A stretch of DNA of 46,082 nt, taken from contig JBPCKZ010000228.1 of NCBI GenBank assembly GCA_051003795.1, forward strand, positions 1-46,082. Reading direction: 5' to 3'. Made by a program: the position numbers and the translations under genes. This document shows positions 8,569 through 17,233 of this stretch, one piece after another. Every line of letters begins with the position of its first letter. Position 1 is the first letter of the stretch. The notes below the pieces were generated by a model. That model saw nothing but the letters and a program-made list of their open reading frames with translations, was not told the DNA's origin and ran no database searches. Source of the stretch: JALYXS01 sp051003795. Its GTDB lineage: Bacteria; Acidobacteriota; Terriglobia; Bryobacterales; Bryobacteraceae.

Positions 8569-9579
8569 ATGCCAACCAAAACACAAATCAGCGCGGATGT
8601 GGATTTTGAACAGAACGGAAAACAGCAAGGTTATCTTCGGGTTCCCTACTCCCATAATCTGGCGGGCTGGGCAAATATTCTGATACCCATTACGGTCGTG
8701 AAAAACGGCTCCGGACCCACGCTGCTGGCGTTGGCGGGGAATCATGGAGACGAGTACGAGGGTCCGGTTGCCCTGATGAAAGTGGCTCGGAGTCTTGAAC
8801 CCGAACAGGTCCGGGGGCGGGTGATCGTAATCCCCGCCCTCAATCTGCCGGCTGTTCTTGCCGGAACCAGATTGTCACCCATCGACGGCGTGAATCTGAA
8901 TCGCGCTTTTCCAGGCAAGTACAACGATTCCGTGACTGGGTTAATTGCACACTACCTCACAGCCGTTCTTTTTCCCCTCGCGGATATCGTGATGGATATC
9001 CACGGAGGCGGCCGGTCGATGGATTTCTTTCCTTGTGCGCATTTACATCGCGTCGGCGATGAGGCCCAATTTCAGAAGATGCTTGCGGCGGCGAAGGTAT
9101 GGGGACAGCGCTACGTCTTTATTTACGCCGATATTGCGGGGGAAGGTCTTCTGCCGGTCCAGGCGGAAAGCATGGGAAAAATCGTAGTGACGACCGAAAT
9201 GGGAGGCGCTGGACAGTGCAGCCCCTCAGTGCTGGGCGTTACCGAACGCGGAGTCCGAAATGTAATGATTCATCTGGGCCTGCTCCAGGGAGAACTCAAT
9301 CCGCCCCCCTCAGACATCACGGTGGTCGCCGCGACACAGCGTGAGGATTATCATCTCTCCCCGGCGAATGGCATTTATGAGAGCTTCTTCGAAGTGGGTC
9401 AATATGTGAAACAAGGCGAGCCGCTCGGACAAGTACATTTTCCCGAACGGCACGACTATTCGCCAGAGGTCCTGATTGCGCACACCTCGGGGATACTTAT
9501 CTGCCGCAGATTTCCCGCGGGCACACATCGAGGCGATTGCCTGGCGGTGATTGCGCGGCTTGCCGACGGTTATGCGTAA
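8569..9579 (+). CDS. Succinylglutamate desuccinylase/aspartoacylase-family zinc deacylase, DoeB-like
   Basis: The 336-residue protein belongs to the AstE/AspA branch of M14-like zinc hydrolases. Zinc ligands are His59 and Glu62 in GNHGDE and His145 in DIHGGG; substrate-binding phrases GVNLNRAFPG and TTEMGGAG are present. Relatives remove an acyl group from amino acids; the closest resemblance I recognise is N-alpha-acetyl-diaminobutyrate deacetylase (DoeB) of ectoine breakdown, but no other ectoine genes are nearby, so the substrate should be left open. The ATG at 8569 is the first possible start; the upstream space is filled with tandem repeats and lacks a clear ribosome site. It is probably co-transcribed with the dehydrogenase. 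Confidence 0.85.
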   Translation: MPTKTQISADVDFEQNGKQQGYLRVPYSHNLAGWANILIPITVVKNGSGPTLLALAGNHGDEYEGPVALMKVARSLEPEQVRGRVIVIPALNLPAVLAGTRLSPIDGVNLNRAFPGKYNDSVTGLIAHYLTAVLFPLADIVMDIHGGGRSMDFFPCAHLHRVGDEAQFQKMLAAAKVWGQRYVFIYADIAGEGLLPVQAESMGKIVVTTEMGGAGQCSPSVLGVTERGVRNVMIHLGLLQGELNPPPSDITVVAATQREDYHLSPANGIYESFFEVGQYVKQGEPLGQVHFPERHDYSPEVLIAHTSGILICRRFPAGTHRGDCLAVIARLADGYA

Positions 9580-10091
9580 GTTACCGCATTCATCGCGCAC
9601 GCAAGACCTGAAATTCGGCTGTGTCGCAAACTGATCCAAGGTTCATCTGGTACGGTGAAGCGAATGCGCGAGCGCCGGGCCAGCACTGTTCGTGGAACAC
9701 ATTTTCCGGGACGAGATCATCGTCCTGTGTGTGCGCTGTGTTCGTACTCGCCCGTCAGGCAGAAGCCCGTTTAGTCGGCGCGCCGTGGTACGCGCCTGCG
9801 AGCGGTTTCGGGGGCCAACGCGCGAGCGGGCGTTTTTCGTTGGCAGGCTTCTATCTCCTGCTTCATCTCGCCCACGGTAGCACGAGGTCGAATACGAACG
9901 CGAACGAGGTCTGAACCGGCTTCAGCAGAGCGCTCTCGTTGCCCGCAATGTCTCTTCAAACCTTTGGCTATGGTGCCCGGTGGTAGAGACTGTCACGTGC
10001 TGCGGGTTCTTCGAGAATTTGCGCTTGATGTCCGTTCCTCCCAGAGGTAATGTCCTGTTAGCTTCCGATAATACCCAACAACAGGACCTAA
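9580..10091. other. Gene-poor stretch of decayed mobile DNA
   Basis: No intact gene is supported between the deacylase and the integrase remnant. A short segment at about 9692-9750 resembles an IS6-family transposase start. The stretch ends with an inverted repeat, CCTGTT at 10049-10054 and AACAGG at 10079-10084, just before the integrase remnant, which could be part of its recognition or promoter region. Confidence 0.4.
9692..9760 (+). pseudogene. Possible IS6-family transposase scrap
   Basis: The reading frame from GTG 9692 gives VEHIFRDEIIVLCVRCVRT. The part HFxxEIIVLCVRWYLR is a hallmark of IS6-family transposase N-termini; here only the first 15 or so residues fit and the rest is unrelated. 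It is short enough that the resemblance could be chance. Confidence 0.3.
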
Positions 10092-10420
10092 ATGACCGAA
10101 CTGATTCTGGCCGATAAAGCTGCCCTGTGGCAGAGACTGAAGGCGCGCGTCCTCGACAGCGTCTCATCGCCGATCACGCGCCACGTGTACAACCCCGGCT
10201 CGACGAATTCATTCAATGGTACACACGGGAGCCGCGTCGAGGTTTCGTCACAGTGAGCGCGTGGCGCGTATCGCTTGAGGCACGCGGCCTGGGCTCGTCG
10301 TCCATCATCGTCCGGCTCTCAGCCATTCGCAAGCTCGCGGTCGAGGCGGGCGATAACGGGCTGCTCGCACCTGAACTGGCGGCGGGTATCGCGCGCTTGA
10401 AGGGCGTGAAGATAAAGGCA
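10092..10420 (+). pseudogene. Truncated, frameshifted tyrosine recombinase (integrase) remnant
   Basis: From ATG 10092 the frame reads MTELILADKAALWQRLKARV and then SSPITRHVYN, the beginning of acidobacterial tyrosine recombinases. Near 10193-10201 one base is missing, and the sequence continues in the next frame with LDEFIQWYTREPRRGF, VSAWRVSLEARGLGSSS and LAVEAGDNGLLAPELAAGIA. This covers only the N-terminal SAM-like DNA-binding domain (about 110 residues). The catalytic domain with the R-H-R-Y residues is absent; homology stops near 10420, just before a different gene. It cannot recombine DNA but marks a former integration. Confidence 0.8.
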
Positions 10421-10456
10421 GCGCACAAGACTTGTAAACGCGCCATAATCTATCCG

Positions 10457-10855
10457 ATGAATACTTCTCCAGCCACTCCAAGATCCTCGAAGCTTTGGAT
10501 ACTTTGGACAATTCTTTTTGTATTCGTTCTCCCGTTGCTGGGCTTCTCAGCCTGGGTGTGGTCCGCTCTTCACGTTAGCTACTCGACCGGCGAACGCACC
10601 GGGTACGTCCAGAAAATTTCAAAGAAAGGTTGGGTATGCAAAACGTGGGAGGGCGAACTTGCGATGGTGAACCTGCCCGGTACCACACCCCAACTCTTTT
10701 CTTTCTCGGTACGGGACGATGCGGTTGCGCGGCAGTTGCTTGATGCAGCGGGCCAGAGAGTTGCGCTCATGTACGACCAGCACCGCGGCGTTCCTACCCA
10801 TTGCTTCGGTGAGACGGAGTACTTCATCACGCGAGTTCGGCCGCTCGGCCGTTAG
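10457..10855 (+). CDS. Small single-pass membrane protein of unknown function
   Basis: The 132-residue protein has one N-terminal membrane segment (LWILWTILFVFVLPLLGFSA, about 13-32) and an exported domain with GERTGYVQKISKKGWVCKTW, SVRDDAVARQL and GVPTHCFGETEYF. I recognise this as a conserved bacterial family that databases sometimes mislabel as 6-phosphogluconate dehydrogenase; no dehydrogenase motif is present. Two cysteines (about 63 and 116) might form a disulfide. The frame is open upstream into the integrase remnant, but the ATG at 10457 matches the family start. The sequence is intact although it sits among decayed elements, suggesting selection. Confidence 0.75.
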   Translation: MNTSPATPRSSKLWILWTILFVFVLPLLGFSAWVWSALHVSYSTGERTGYVQKISKKGWVCKTWEGELAMVNLPGTTPQLFSFSVRDDAVARQLLDAAGQRVALMYDQHRGVPTHCFGETEYFITRVRPLGR

Positions 10856-11493
10856 CTCTGGTCACTTGCGGCAGCCGGAATACTTACGAAAGAACTTTTG
10901 CGAAATGAAGATAGCGGATGAGACTTTATGCCGAAAAGGCTTCGAGTAGCGTTCCTGACGGTCAGTCCTGCGCCGCCGCGCTCTTTTGAGAGAGCCTCTT
11001 TCCGCAAGCATTTGCATTTTATGGCATTGCGACTTTCCGCCGTTGAACAAAAGGGCGGAGAAATTATCTCGTTGGTTTTCATTTATAATCAATAAGTTAC
11101 GGATGGATAGATAGTTGGAAACCATGGTTTTTGGGGAGCCATGTATCCGAGAACCAGCGGGTTTGGAGGCCAAGCTCGACTGCCCTGATCCGCGTACCGC
11201 GCAACAAGCGACGTTTTTGGATGGACTGTGCGTGTCCAATATGGATTCATTGGTCGCACGCCGATAGGAGACATCGTCCCTCGCCAGAGCACGCGGTTCT
11301 CTGAACTGAAAAGAGCGGAAGCTTTGCGCGCATACTGATGATGCAGGTACGGGCAGATTCCATTACTGGGCCGCCGATCTCTGAGGAGACGTTCAAGACA
11401 GCCGGATCGGAGTGCCTTGTGTTCTCACGTCCAGTTACAGCCGTTGAGCGGGAACTCGATGGCTGACCGATGAAATATCCGAACCGTGGGACC
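10856..11493. other. Gene-poor stretch before mazF
   Basis: Nothing recognisable is encoded. A plus-strand frame of 47 codons lies at 11124-11267 and another of 42 codons at 11338-11466 ends just before mazF, where an antitoxin would be expected; neither resembles MazE, AbrB or RHH antitoxins. The stretch is best read as decayed island DNA. Confidence 0.4.
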
Positions 11494-11821
11494 ATGCCCC
11501 GGCGTGGTGAAGTCTGGTGGGTGCGCCTCGACCCAACACTCGGATCCGAGATCCGCAAAAGGCGCCCCTGCTTGATACTAAGCGGCAATGTGGTGAACGA
11601 GCGGCGCCGGGCGGTGGTCATCATCCCGCTATCCAGTTCGCCTCAAGCGGCACCGCCATTATTTGGTTTCGATCCAGTGCGCGGGGCGGTCGGCGGTGGC
11701 GGTAGTGGACCAAATTCGTGCAATTTCTAAAGAACGGTTGGATGGCCGGCTCGGGACGCTTTCGGCGGAGCACCTGAAGGTCGTCGAGGATGGGATACAT
11801 CACGTCTTGGATCTGAACTAG
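11494..11821 (+). pseudogene. mazF: Frameshifted MazF/PemK-type mRNA interferase
   Basis: The first part, MPRRGEVWWVRLDPTLGSEI through VVIIPLSSSPQAAPP, is a typical MazF N-terminal half, with the GEVWW and RPCLIL motifs. At about 11655-11670 the frame shifts by one base and the rest, CAGRSAVAVVDQIRAISKER and LGTLSAEHLKVVEDGI, continues in the next frame to a stop at 11819-11821. As read, translation ends early at 11730 with an unrelated tail, so the toxin is probably inactive. No recognisable antitoxin gene is upstream. A single-base sequencing error could also produce this picture. Confidence 0.8.
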
Positions 11822-11864
11822 TACACAAGAGACTTACAATTGATTAAAATTATTTACAATTTTC

Positions 11865-11894
11865 TTGACAGCAACGCCCCCGCGGGAGCATTAT
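11865..11894 (+). promoter_or_regulatory. Promoter-like pair upstream of the mqnD leader
   Basis: TTGACA (11865-11870) is followed after 18 bases by CATTAT (11889-11894). The predicted start lies at about 11901, the first base or so of a 9-pair hairpin. Upstream, TTACAATT repeats spaced by two helical turns make an UP-element- or operator-like track. The assignment is from consensus resemblance only. Confidence 0.55.
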
Positions 11895-11898
11895 GAAA

Positions 11899-12125
11899 TC
11901 AGGAACCAGCCGGTAGGGTTCCTGAGCTTGCCAAGTTAGCCAACCCGAAAGGGTCGGTCAGGAGGTGGCTATAGAGCCGGACCACGACGAGGGCGATCAC
12001 TCCCGAATCTGGTGAACAAGCAATCATCGACTGGTGAACGGTCTACTGTTGCCGATTTAAGGCTTGCGCTTTTGCGCGGATTTGACCCTAGCAGCCAGCG
12101 TTGAGTTCCCCAGTCCGGTAGGGTC
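11899..12125 (+). ncRNA. Candidate structured RNA or mqnD leader of unknown class
   Basis: Hairpin 1 pairs TCAGGAACC (11899-11907) with GGTTCCTGA (11917-11925), nine perfect pairs. Hairpin 2 pairs 11940-11946 with 11951-11957 around a GAAA tetraloop (one mismatch). A third dyad pairs GACCCTA (12084-12090) with TAGGGTC (12119-12125). The ten-base string CCGGTAGGGT occurs both in hairpin 1 (11910-11919) and in the 3' arm of dyad 3 (12115-12124), so GACCCTA could pair with either copy in mutually exclusive ways. No known riboswitch consensus was matched. Whether it is transcribed or regulates mqnD is inference. Confidence 0.35.
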
Positions 12126-12207
12126 GCCCTTTTAAAATTTTCTCCCCCCAGTTCCGCCGAAATTTCACTGGCCCCATGCCATACTGAAGGCACACTCTTC
12201 GGTCCTC

Positions 12208-13053
12208 ATGGCGGATTCAACTCTCCAGAAAATCGTTAGCGCTCACAGTCCGGATTCGGACGACGCGTTCATGTTTTATGGACTCGCCACTCGCAAGGTT
12301 CGCTCGTCGAAAGTGTTGTTCCGCCATGTGCTTTCGGACATCGAAACGCTCAATCGGAAAGCGATTGAGGGCGAATACGACCTGACCGCGATCTCCTACC
12401 ACGCGTACCCCTATGTGGCCGATAAATACGTGTTGATGGCGAGCGGCTCGAGCGTGGGGGATGGCTACGGCCCCATGCTGGTCGGTTTGCGTCCCATGGA
12501 GTTGGAAGAGATCAAGGGGAAGAAGATTGCCATTCCCGGCAAGCTCACCACGGCATATCTGGCGTTGCGGATTATCGAACCGGATTTCGAGCCGGTGGTG
12601 ACGCCTTTCGATAGGATCCTCAGCGCGGTTCAGGAGCACTCGGCGGACATTGGGCTGATCATCCATGAAGCCCAGCTCACCTATAACAAGAGCGGCTTTC
12701 ACAAGATTCTGGATTTGGGCAAGTATTGGAAGACCAAGTTCAACCTGCCTCTCCCGCTTGGCGGAAACGCGTTGCTGCGATCCCTTTCGCAGGAAGTGCG
12801 AAAGGAGTGCTGCCGCATGATGCGTGACAGCATTCAATATGCGCTCGACCACCGAGAAGAAGCCCTCAGCTATGCATTGCAGTTTGCGCGCGACATGGAC
12901 CCGAGGCTCGCGGATAAGTTTGTCGGGATGTACGTCAATCACTATACGGTGGATTGCGGGGAAGCCGTTCCCGCCGCCGCGCAGAAAATGCTCGACATGG
13001 GTTTCGAGGCCGGCGTGATTCCCAATCGCGTAAAGTTAGAATTCGTCCGGTAA
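12208..13053 (+). CDS. mqnD: 1,4-dihydroxy-6-naphthoate synthase of the futalosine menaquinone pathway
   Basis: The 281-residue protein has the periplasmic-binding-protein-like fold of MqnA/MqnD with the MqnD signature SAHSPDSDDAFMFYG at about 11-25, followed by DIETLNRKAIEGEYDLTAIS and GPMLVG. MqnD converts cyclic dehypoxanthinyl futalosine to 1,4-dihydroxy-6-naphthoate in the cytoplasm. No other mqn gene is in the window, which is common because the pathway genes are often scattered. The start ATG at 12208 matches the family N-terminus, but no strong Shine-Dalgarno sequence precedes it. The stop codon overlaps the next gene's start (TAATG). Confidence 0.92.
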   Translation: MADSTLQKIVSAHSPDSDDAFMFYGLATRKVRSSKVLFRHVLSDIETLNRKAIEGEYDLTAISYHAYPYVADKYVLMASGSSVGDGYGPMLVGLRPMELEEIKGKKIAIPGKLTTAYLALRIIEPDFEPVVTPFDRILSAVQEHSADIGLIIHEAQLTYNKSGFHKILDLGKYWKTKFNLPLPLGGNALLRSLSQEVRKECCRMMRDSIQYALDHREEALSYALQFARDMDPRLADKFVGMYVNHYTVDCGEAVPAAAQKMLDMGFEAGVIPNRVKLEFVR

Positions 13054-14303
13054 TGCGGGTAGTATTTCTTTTCTCCATCCTTGCCGTTTTGCTTTTGGCT
13101 CAATCCCCCAAGGAAATCCGTGCGATGGCGAAAGACGGTCCCAACGCCCTTCCCAAGCTTCAAGAACTGCTTCGGAGCCCCGACGCTTCCACCCGGGCGG
13201 AAGCCGTCAAAACAATCGTCGAAATCGGGGGCGCCGCGAGCGTCGATTCGCTTATCCTGGCGATTCAGGAAAACGACCCCGAAATTCAAATCCGAGCGGC
13301 CGGCGGACTGGTCAATTTCTATTTGCCCGGGTATGCGCGCGCGGGAAACAACCTTCGAGCCAAACTTGCCGGCGCCAACCATCGGACAATCGACCCCTAC
13401 GTGGCCGTTCGCCCCGATGTAATTCAGGCCCTCGGCAAGGTTGCAAGGGGTGGCGCGAGCATGGAATCGCGAGCCAGTGCGGCGCGCGCGATCGGCGCGC
13501 TGCGCGGCGGGGCGGCGCTGCCGGACCTTGTGGAAGCGTTACGGACGAAAGACGGCAATGTGCTTTACGAGTGCCTGATCGCGATGCGGAAAATTGGCGA
13601 CGAATCCGCCGGGCCGAAAATCGGGTATCTGCTTCACGATCTGGATCCGAGAGTGCAACTCGCCGCCATCGAGACCGCGGGAATCCTGCGGAATCGGGGT
13701 GCGCTTGGAGATCTCAAGAATCTGGTCAAGGAGACCCGCGACAACACGATGAAACGCGCCGCGTTGACGGCACTCGCCATGATGCCCGATACCGATAACC
13801 GCGATCTTTACAACACATACCTGAAAGATCGCGATGAACGGTTGCGCGCCGCGGCCGCCGAAGGGTTCGCGCGCTTGCGGAATCCGGACGACGCGCCCAT
13901 GCTCCAGCAGCTTTACGACGACGAAGGCAGCCATTCGCCCAGGCTTTCACTGGCATTCGCGCTGGTAATGGATGGCAGGACGGATCTGTCGGAGGACAGC
14001 CCTTTGCGCTATCTCATCACTAGCCTGAACTCCATCGCATACCGCGGAGAGGCTATTCCGTTCTTAGAGGAAGCCGCGCGCGAGCGGGTTGTGCGCATCG
14101 CATTATACGCGCCCCTGGGAACCGGAACGAAGGACGAAAAAATTCAGTTGGCGAAGATTCTGGCGGTGAGCGGGGACCAAAGCACGGTACCGGAGCTCGA
14201 AAAGGCAAGCAGGGATAAAGACAAGCAGGTTGCCCGCGAAGGTTTACGGGCCTTGCGGAATCTGCAGGCCCGCCTTGCAAGAACGATCGCGTCTTCTCGA
14301 TGA
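13053..14303 (+). CDS. Exported HEAT-repeat protein
   Basis: The 416-residue protein begins at an ATG that shares one base with the mqnD stop (TAATG), suggesting translational coupling. A signal peptide (MRVVFLFSILAVLLLAQ) is followed by tandem HEAT/PBS-lyase-type helical repeats: ASTRAEAVKTIVEIGGAASV, DPRVQLAAIETAGILRNRG, RDERLRAAAAEGFARLRNPD and DKQVAREGLRALRNLQ. It is likely a periplasmic protein-binding scaffold; partners are unknown. An open extension upstream inside mqnD exists but is only a shadow of that gene. The 3' end shares the string GCCCGCCTTGCAA with the intergenic dyad at about 16991-17003. Confidence 0.82.
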   Translation: MRVVFLFSILAVLLLAQSPKEIRAMAKDGPNALPKLQELLRSPDASTRAEAVKTIVEIGGAASVDSLILAIQENDPEIQIRAAGGLVNFYLPGYARAGNNLRAKLAGANHRTIDPYVAVRPDVIQALGKVARGGASMESRASAARAIGALRGGAALPDLVEALRTKDGNVLYECLIAMRKIGDESAGPKIGYLLHDLDPRVQLAAIETAGILRNRGALGDLKNLVKETRDNTMKRAALTALAMMPDTDNRDLYNTYLKDRDERLRAAAAEGFARLRNPDDAPMLQQLYDDEGSHSPRLSLAFALVMDGRTDLSEDSPLRYLITSLNSIAYRGEAIPFLEEAARERVVRIALYAPLGTGTKDEKIQLAKILAVSGDQSTVPELEKASRDKDKQVAREGLRALRNLQARLARTIASSR

Positions 14304-14389
14304 ATCCGCATCGCACATGAGAAGCAAGATCGTCCGCCCGGCAATTCCGACGCGCTGACGGCCGGACGCGCTACTGCTTATCGGGGTTT

Positions 14390-16954
14390 TTGAGTTCGGG
14401 GACCGCGGCCCTGGGGCTTGAACTCATTTGGATGCGCATCCTCGGATTGGCTTTCGGTAGCGAAAGCTTCGGCATGCTCGGCGTTCTTGCCGGCTTTTTT
14501 GCGGGCCTGGCGCTCGGCGCAACCGTGCTCCACCCGATCATCCTCCGGAGCCGCCGCCCCGTTCTGATCTACGTGGCGGCGGAAAGCATTATCGCCCTAT
14601 ACGCGCTGGCGGGACCCTTTTTTATGCTGCCCCTTGCCGATACCGTGCCGCGGGTTCTTGGCGCGGTTGTGGGCGATAACCGCTCGCTCTCCGCGTTATC
14701 GCTCAATCTGACGGTCGCGCTGATGTTGCTCCTGCCGGCGACGTTCTGCATGGGCGCGACAACGGCTTCGGTAATCGAGGCGTGGCGGCGCCGGCGCACC
14801 CGAGCCGGGAACGACACCACCGTTGCCTCGCTCTACGCCGTCAATACACTCGGGGCGGCGCTTGGCATCGCTTTGACTACATACGCGCTGTTGCCCTCGC
14901 TTGGAGTCCAGGCGACCTCTTGCGCCCTGGGCGGCTTCAGCCTGTTGGCGGCAACCCTGGCGTGGTTTTGGGAGCGCACGCAGTGCGGCAGCGGGCTATT
15001 CGCCATCGCTGCTCTACGTTCTGCTCTTCACCACGGGCCTCGCGGGCATCGGACTCGAAACTGCCGGGACGCACGTGCTCGCTCAAATTTTCGAGAACAC
15101 TGTCCATACGTTCGCTAATATCCTGACGATCTATCTGCTTGGCACCGCGGCCGGGGCGTGGCTATATGCCACGCAACCGGTGCGGCGCTGGCTCGGCGAT
15201 CCCGATCGCGCGACCAGCCTGCTCCTGTACAGCCTTGCCATCGCGGGCTTCGCCGCCGCCGCAACCCTGGCGAATGCCCCGGCTGCCATGGCCGCCCTTG
15301 CGCCGCCCGGCTCCTCCTATCTTCGGCTCGCGATCGCGGAAACCGTGTTCTCCGCTCTCGTATTTCTTCCCGTGACTATTTCGATGGGCGCGGCTTATAG
15401 CCATCTCCTTGGCCACTTCACCTACGCTGGCGCGGGCTATGCTTCGGCGTTCAACACTCTCGGCGCATCGCTCGCGCCCGTACTATTCGGCCTTGCCTCA
15501 TTCCATCCGCCGGTTATGGCGTGGCGTTCTACTGCGCGATCGGGCTGTACCTTTTGCTCTTTATCGCGGCGGCGTTGCGCTCCCAGCCCCTCCGATGGAT
15601 CGTCCCGGCCGTCGGCTTCGCGGCGGTAGCGGCAGTGTTGGCCTACACGCCGCTAGTGCTGATTCGCTTCCCGCTCAACACTCGGTTGATCGCGCAGCGC
15701 ATCGGCTTTCAAGGTGTCGTCTCGTTCACGGAAAATGCTTCCGCCCGCGTGCTGCAAGTGGACCAAAGATATCTGATGGGAGGCTCTCCGGGCTTCGTTA
15801 CGAAACGCATGGGCGATCTCGCCATGCTTCTGGCGCCGGCTCCACGCCGGCTTCTCTATCTGGGGGTCGGAACCGGAATCACCGCTAGTGCCGCGCTCGC
15901 TTATCCCGTCGAACGCGTCACCGGCGTGGAACTCCTCCCGGAGATCCTCGACATGCTCCCGTGGTTCGATCAATTCAACGGCGGCTTGCGACACGATGCG
16001 CGGGTGGTACTGCACGCATCGGATGCCAGGAGGTTTATTCTCGTCACCCCGGATCGGTACGACCTGATCGTCGCGGATCTCTACCATCCGAGTCGTGACG
16101 GTACGGGTGCGCTCTACACCGTGGAACACTTCGACCATGTCCGAAGCCGTCTACGGCATGGCGGCATCTTCGTGCAGTGGCTTCCGCTGTATCAACTCCG
16201 GCCCCACGACTTGAAAACAATTGTGCGAACGTTTCTCGCCGTTTTTCCGAATGCCTACAGCATGCTCGGCAACTACAGCGGCTCGGCACGGTTCGCATTG
16301 ATCGGAGCGGCGCCTGGATACGCCGGTATCGATGTACCTATGGCGGAGGCGCTCATTGCGAAACAAACGGGACAGGACAAGGTTTTCGATGGACTACACG
16401 ATCTCTTGGCATCTTTTATGCTCGACGACGCCGGGCTGAGAAATTACTCGGGCGTTGGCCCTGTCAACACGGATGGCAATCAGCGCATCACCTTCGATGC
16501 CGCCCGCGGCGCCCGTCTGGACGATGGCGCGGCACGTGACCGCTCGCTCGCCACTCTGCTGCCGTACCGCCGTCTCTTTCCCGGCAGCTTCATCCGGGTA
16601 GCGGGCCCGGGCGGCCTGGATGCATTACAGGAAAGCGTGCGGCCCTACGCCGCGGCATTGGCGCAGTATCTTACAGCGGAGATTTTGCGAGCGGAACCGA
16701 ATGCATCCACGGACCAAGTGCTTGCCGAGTATCTCACTGCGTATCGCCTCGACGGCCGATTCACCCTGGCGGCCGGCAAACTCCTCGAATTATCGCTCGC
16801 TCAACCCGGAGCGGCAAGAGAGATGGTAGAGCGGATTTGGCTGGCACATCCCGCGCAGCCCGACTTCGATCGCCTGCACGAAAGGCTGAAGAACGCCGCG
16901 CCCGAAAATGTTCGGGCCGTCATTTCCCGGTTTCTGAGGAGCGGAGGCGAATAA
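14390..16954 (+). pseudogene. Membrane-anchored spermidine-synthase-like protein, broken by frameshifts
   Basis: Three consecutive frames together encode one family: many membrane segments (FLSSGTAALGLELIWMRILG, YVLLFTTGLAGIGLETAGTH) fused to a class I methyltransferase-like spermidine synthase domain (LLYLGVGTGITASAAL, VTGVELLPEI, YDLIVADLYHPS). The first shift lies near 14985-15005 (one extra base), the second near 15500-15515 restores the original frame. The TTG at 14390 is inside the first membrane segment; ATG 14317 starts MRSKIVRPAIPTR in yet another frame and may be the true start with a further shift near 14355. The last frame alone (from about 15521) would give a soluble catalytic domain. 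Real decay and sequencing errors cannot be told apart. Confidence 0.75.
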
Positions 16955-16964
16955 ATGAGGAAGG

Positions 16965-17004
16965 TTTTGCGGGCCCGCGAAATTGGCAAGCCCGCCTTGC
17001 AAAA
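16965..17004. repeat. Nested palindromes between convergent genes
   Basis: GCGGGCCCGC (16969-16978) is a perfect 10-base palindrome; GCAAG (16986-16990) and CTTGC (16996-17000) form a second stem; TTTTGC (16965-16970) and GCAAAA (16999-17004) can close an outer stem. It separates the convergent synthase-like gene and the CxxC gene and may stop transcription, though no T-tract follows the stems in either direction. Confidence 0.55.
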
Positions 17005-17008
17005 ACGA

Positions 17009-17212
17009 CTATTTCTTCTTGACCTGCTTCTGCTGACCGACGCGGACCTTCACGGTCTTGACGTCCTGAAACGCTTTGTGATCGTGGCGCGCGACGGCAT
17101 CCGTTAAAAACGCATCCACATCCGCGTTTTTCGGTAGAACCGCCATAAGAGAGTAATTCGCGTTGCAGGTCGGGCAGAAGGGCCGAAACCGCTTTACATT
17201 AGGGATCGCCAT
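17009..17212 (-). CDS. Small CxxC protein of unknown function
   Basis: The 67-residue, lysine-rich protein has one CPTC motif at 13-16 (FRPFCPTCNANYSLMAV), which could bind zinc as half of a site or act in a dimer, and ends in KKK. It is the third gene after miaB and the DUF151 nuclease on the same strand, 21 bases after the latter. I do not recognise a named family. Its strand, spacing and Cys pair argue that it is real. Confidence 0.6.
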   Translation of the reverse strand: MAIPNVKRFRPFCPTCNANYSLMAVLPKNADVDAFLTDAVARHDHKAFQDVKTVKVRVGQQKQVKKK

Positions 17213-17233
17213 ACGTCTATTATCCTAACTCAT

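Larger units (their letters stand above)
11822..12207 (+). other. Long non-coding leader between mazF remnant and mqnD
   Basis: No open frame of note. It contains an AT-rich segment with two TTACAATT repeats (11834-11841, 11854-11861; 20-base period), a promoter-like pair, two strong hairpins and a third dyad close to mqnD, described separately. Confidence 0.6.

Noticed and set aside
9922..10167. 81-codon minus-strand frame over the integrase start
   Set aside because: It is antisense to the recognisable integrase and ends in non-coding DNA; no family resemblance.
11124..11267. 47-codon plus-strand frame
   Set aside because: No recognisable motif and no clear ribosome site; below what can be supported.
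11338..11466. Short frame directly upstream of mazF as a possible antitoxin
   Set aside because: The 42-residue sequence has no AbrB, MazE or ribbon-helix-helix features and no ribosome site; it may be chance.
11899..12060. Group II intron domain fragment or cyclic di-GMP riboswitch
   Set aside because: The GAAA-capped stem looks similar at first sight, but no domain V, no reverse transcriptase and no known riboswitch core sequence could be found.
16965..17004. Rho-independent terminator between convergent genes
   Set aside because: Stems are present but the T-run required after the stem is missing on both strands; kept only as a palindrome.
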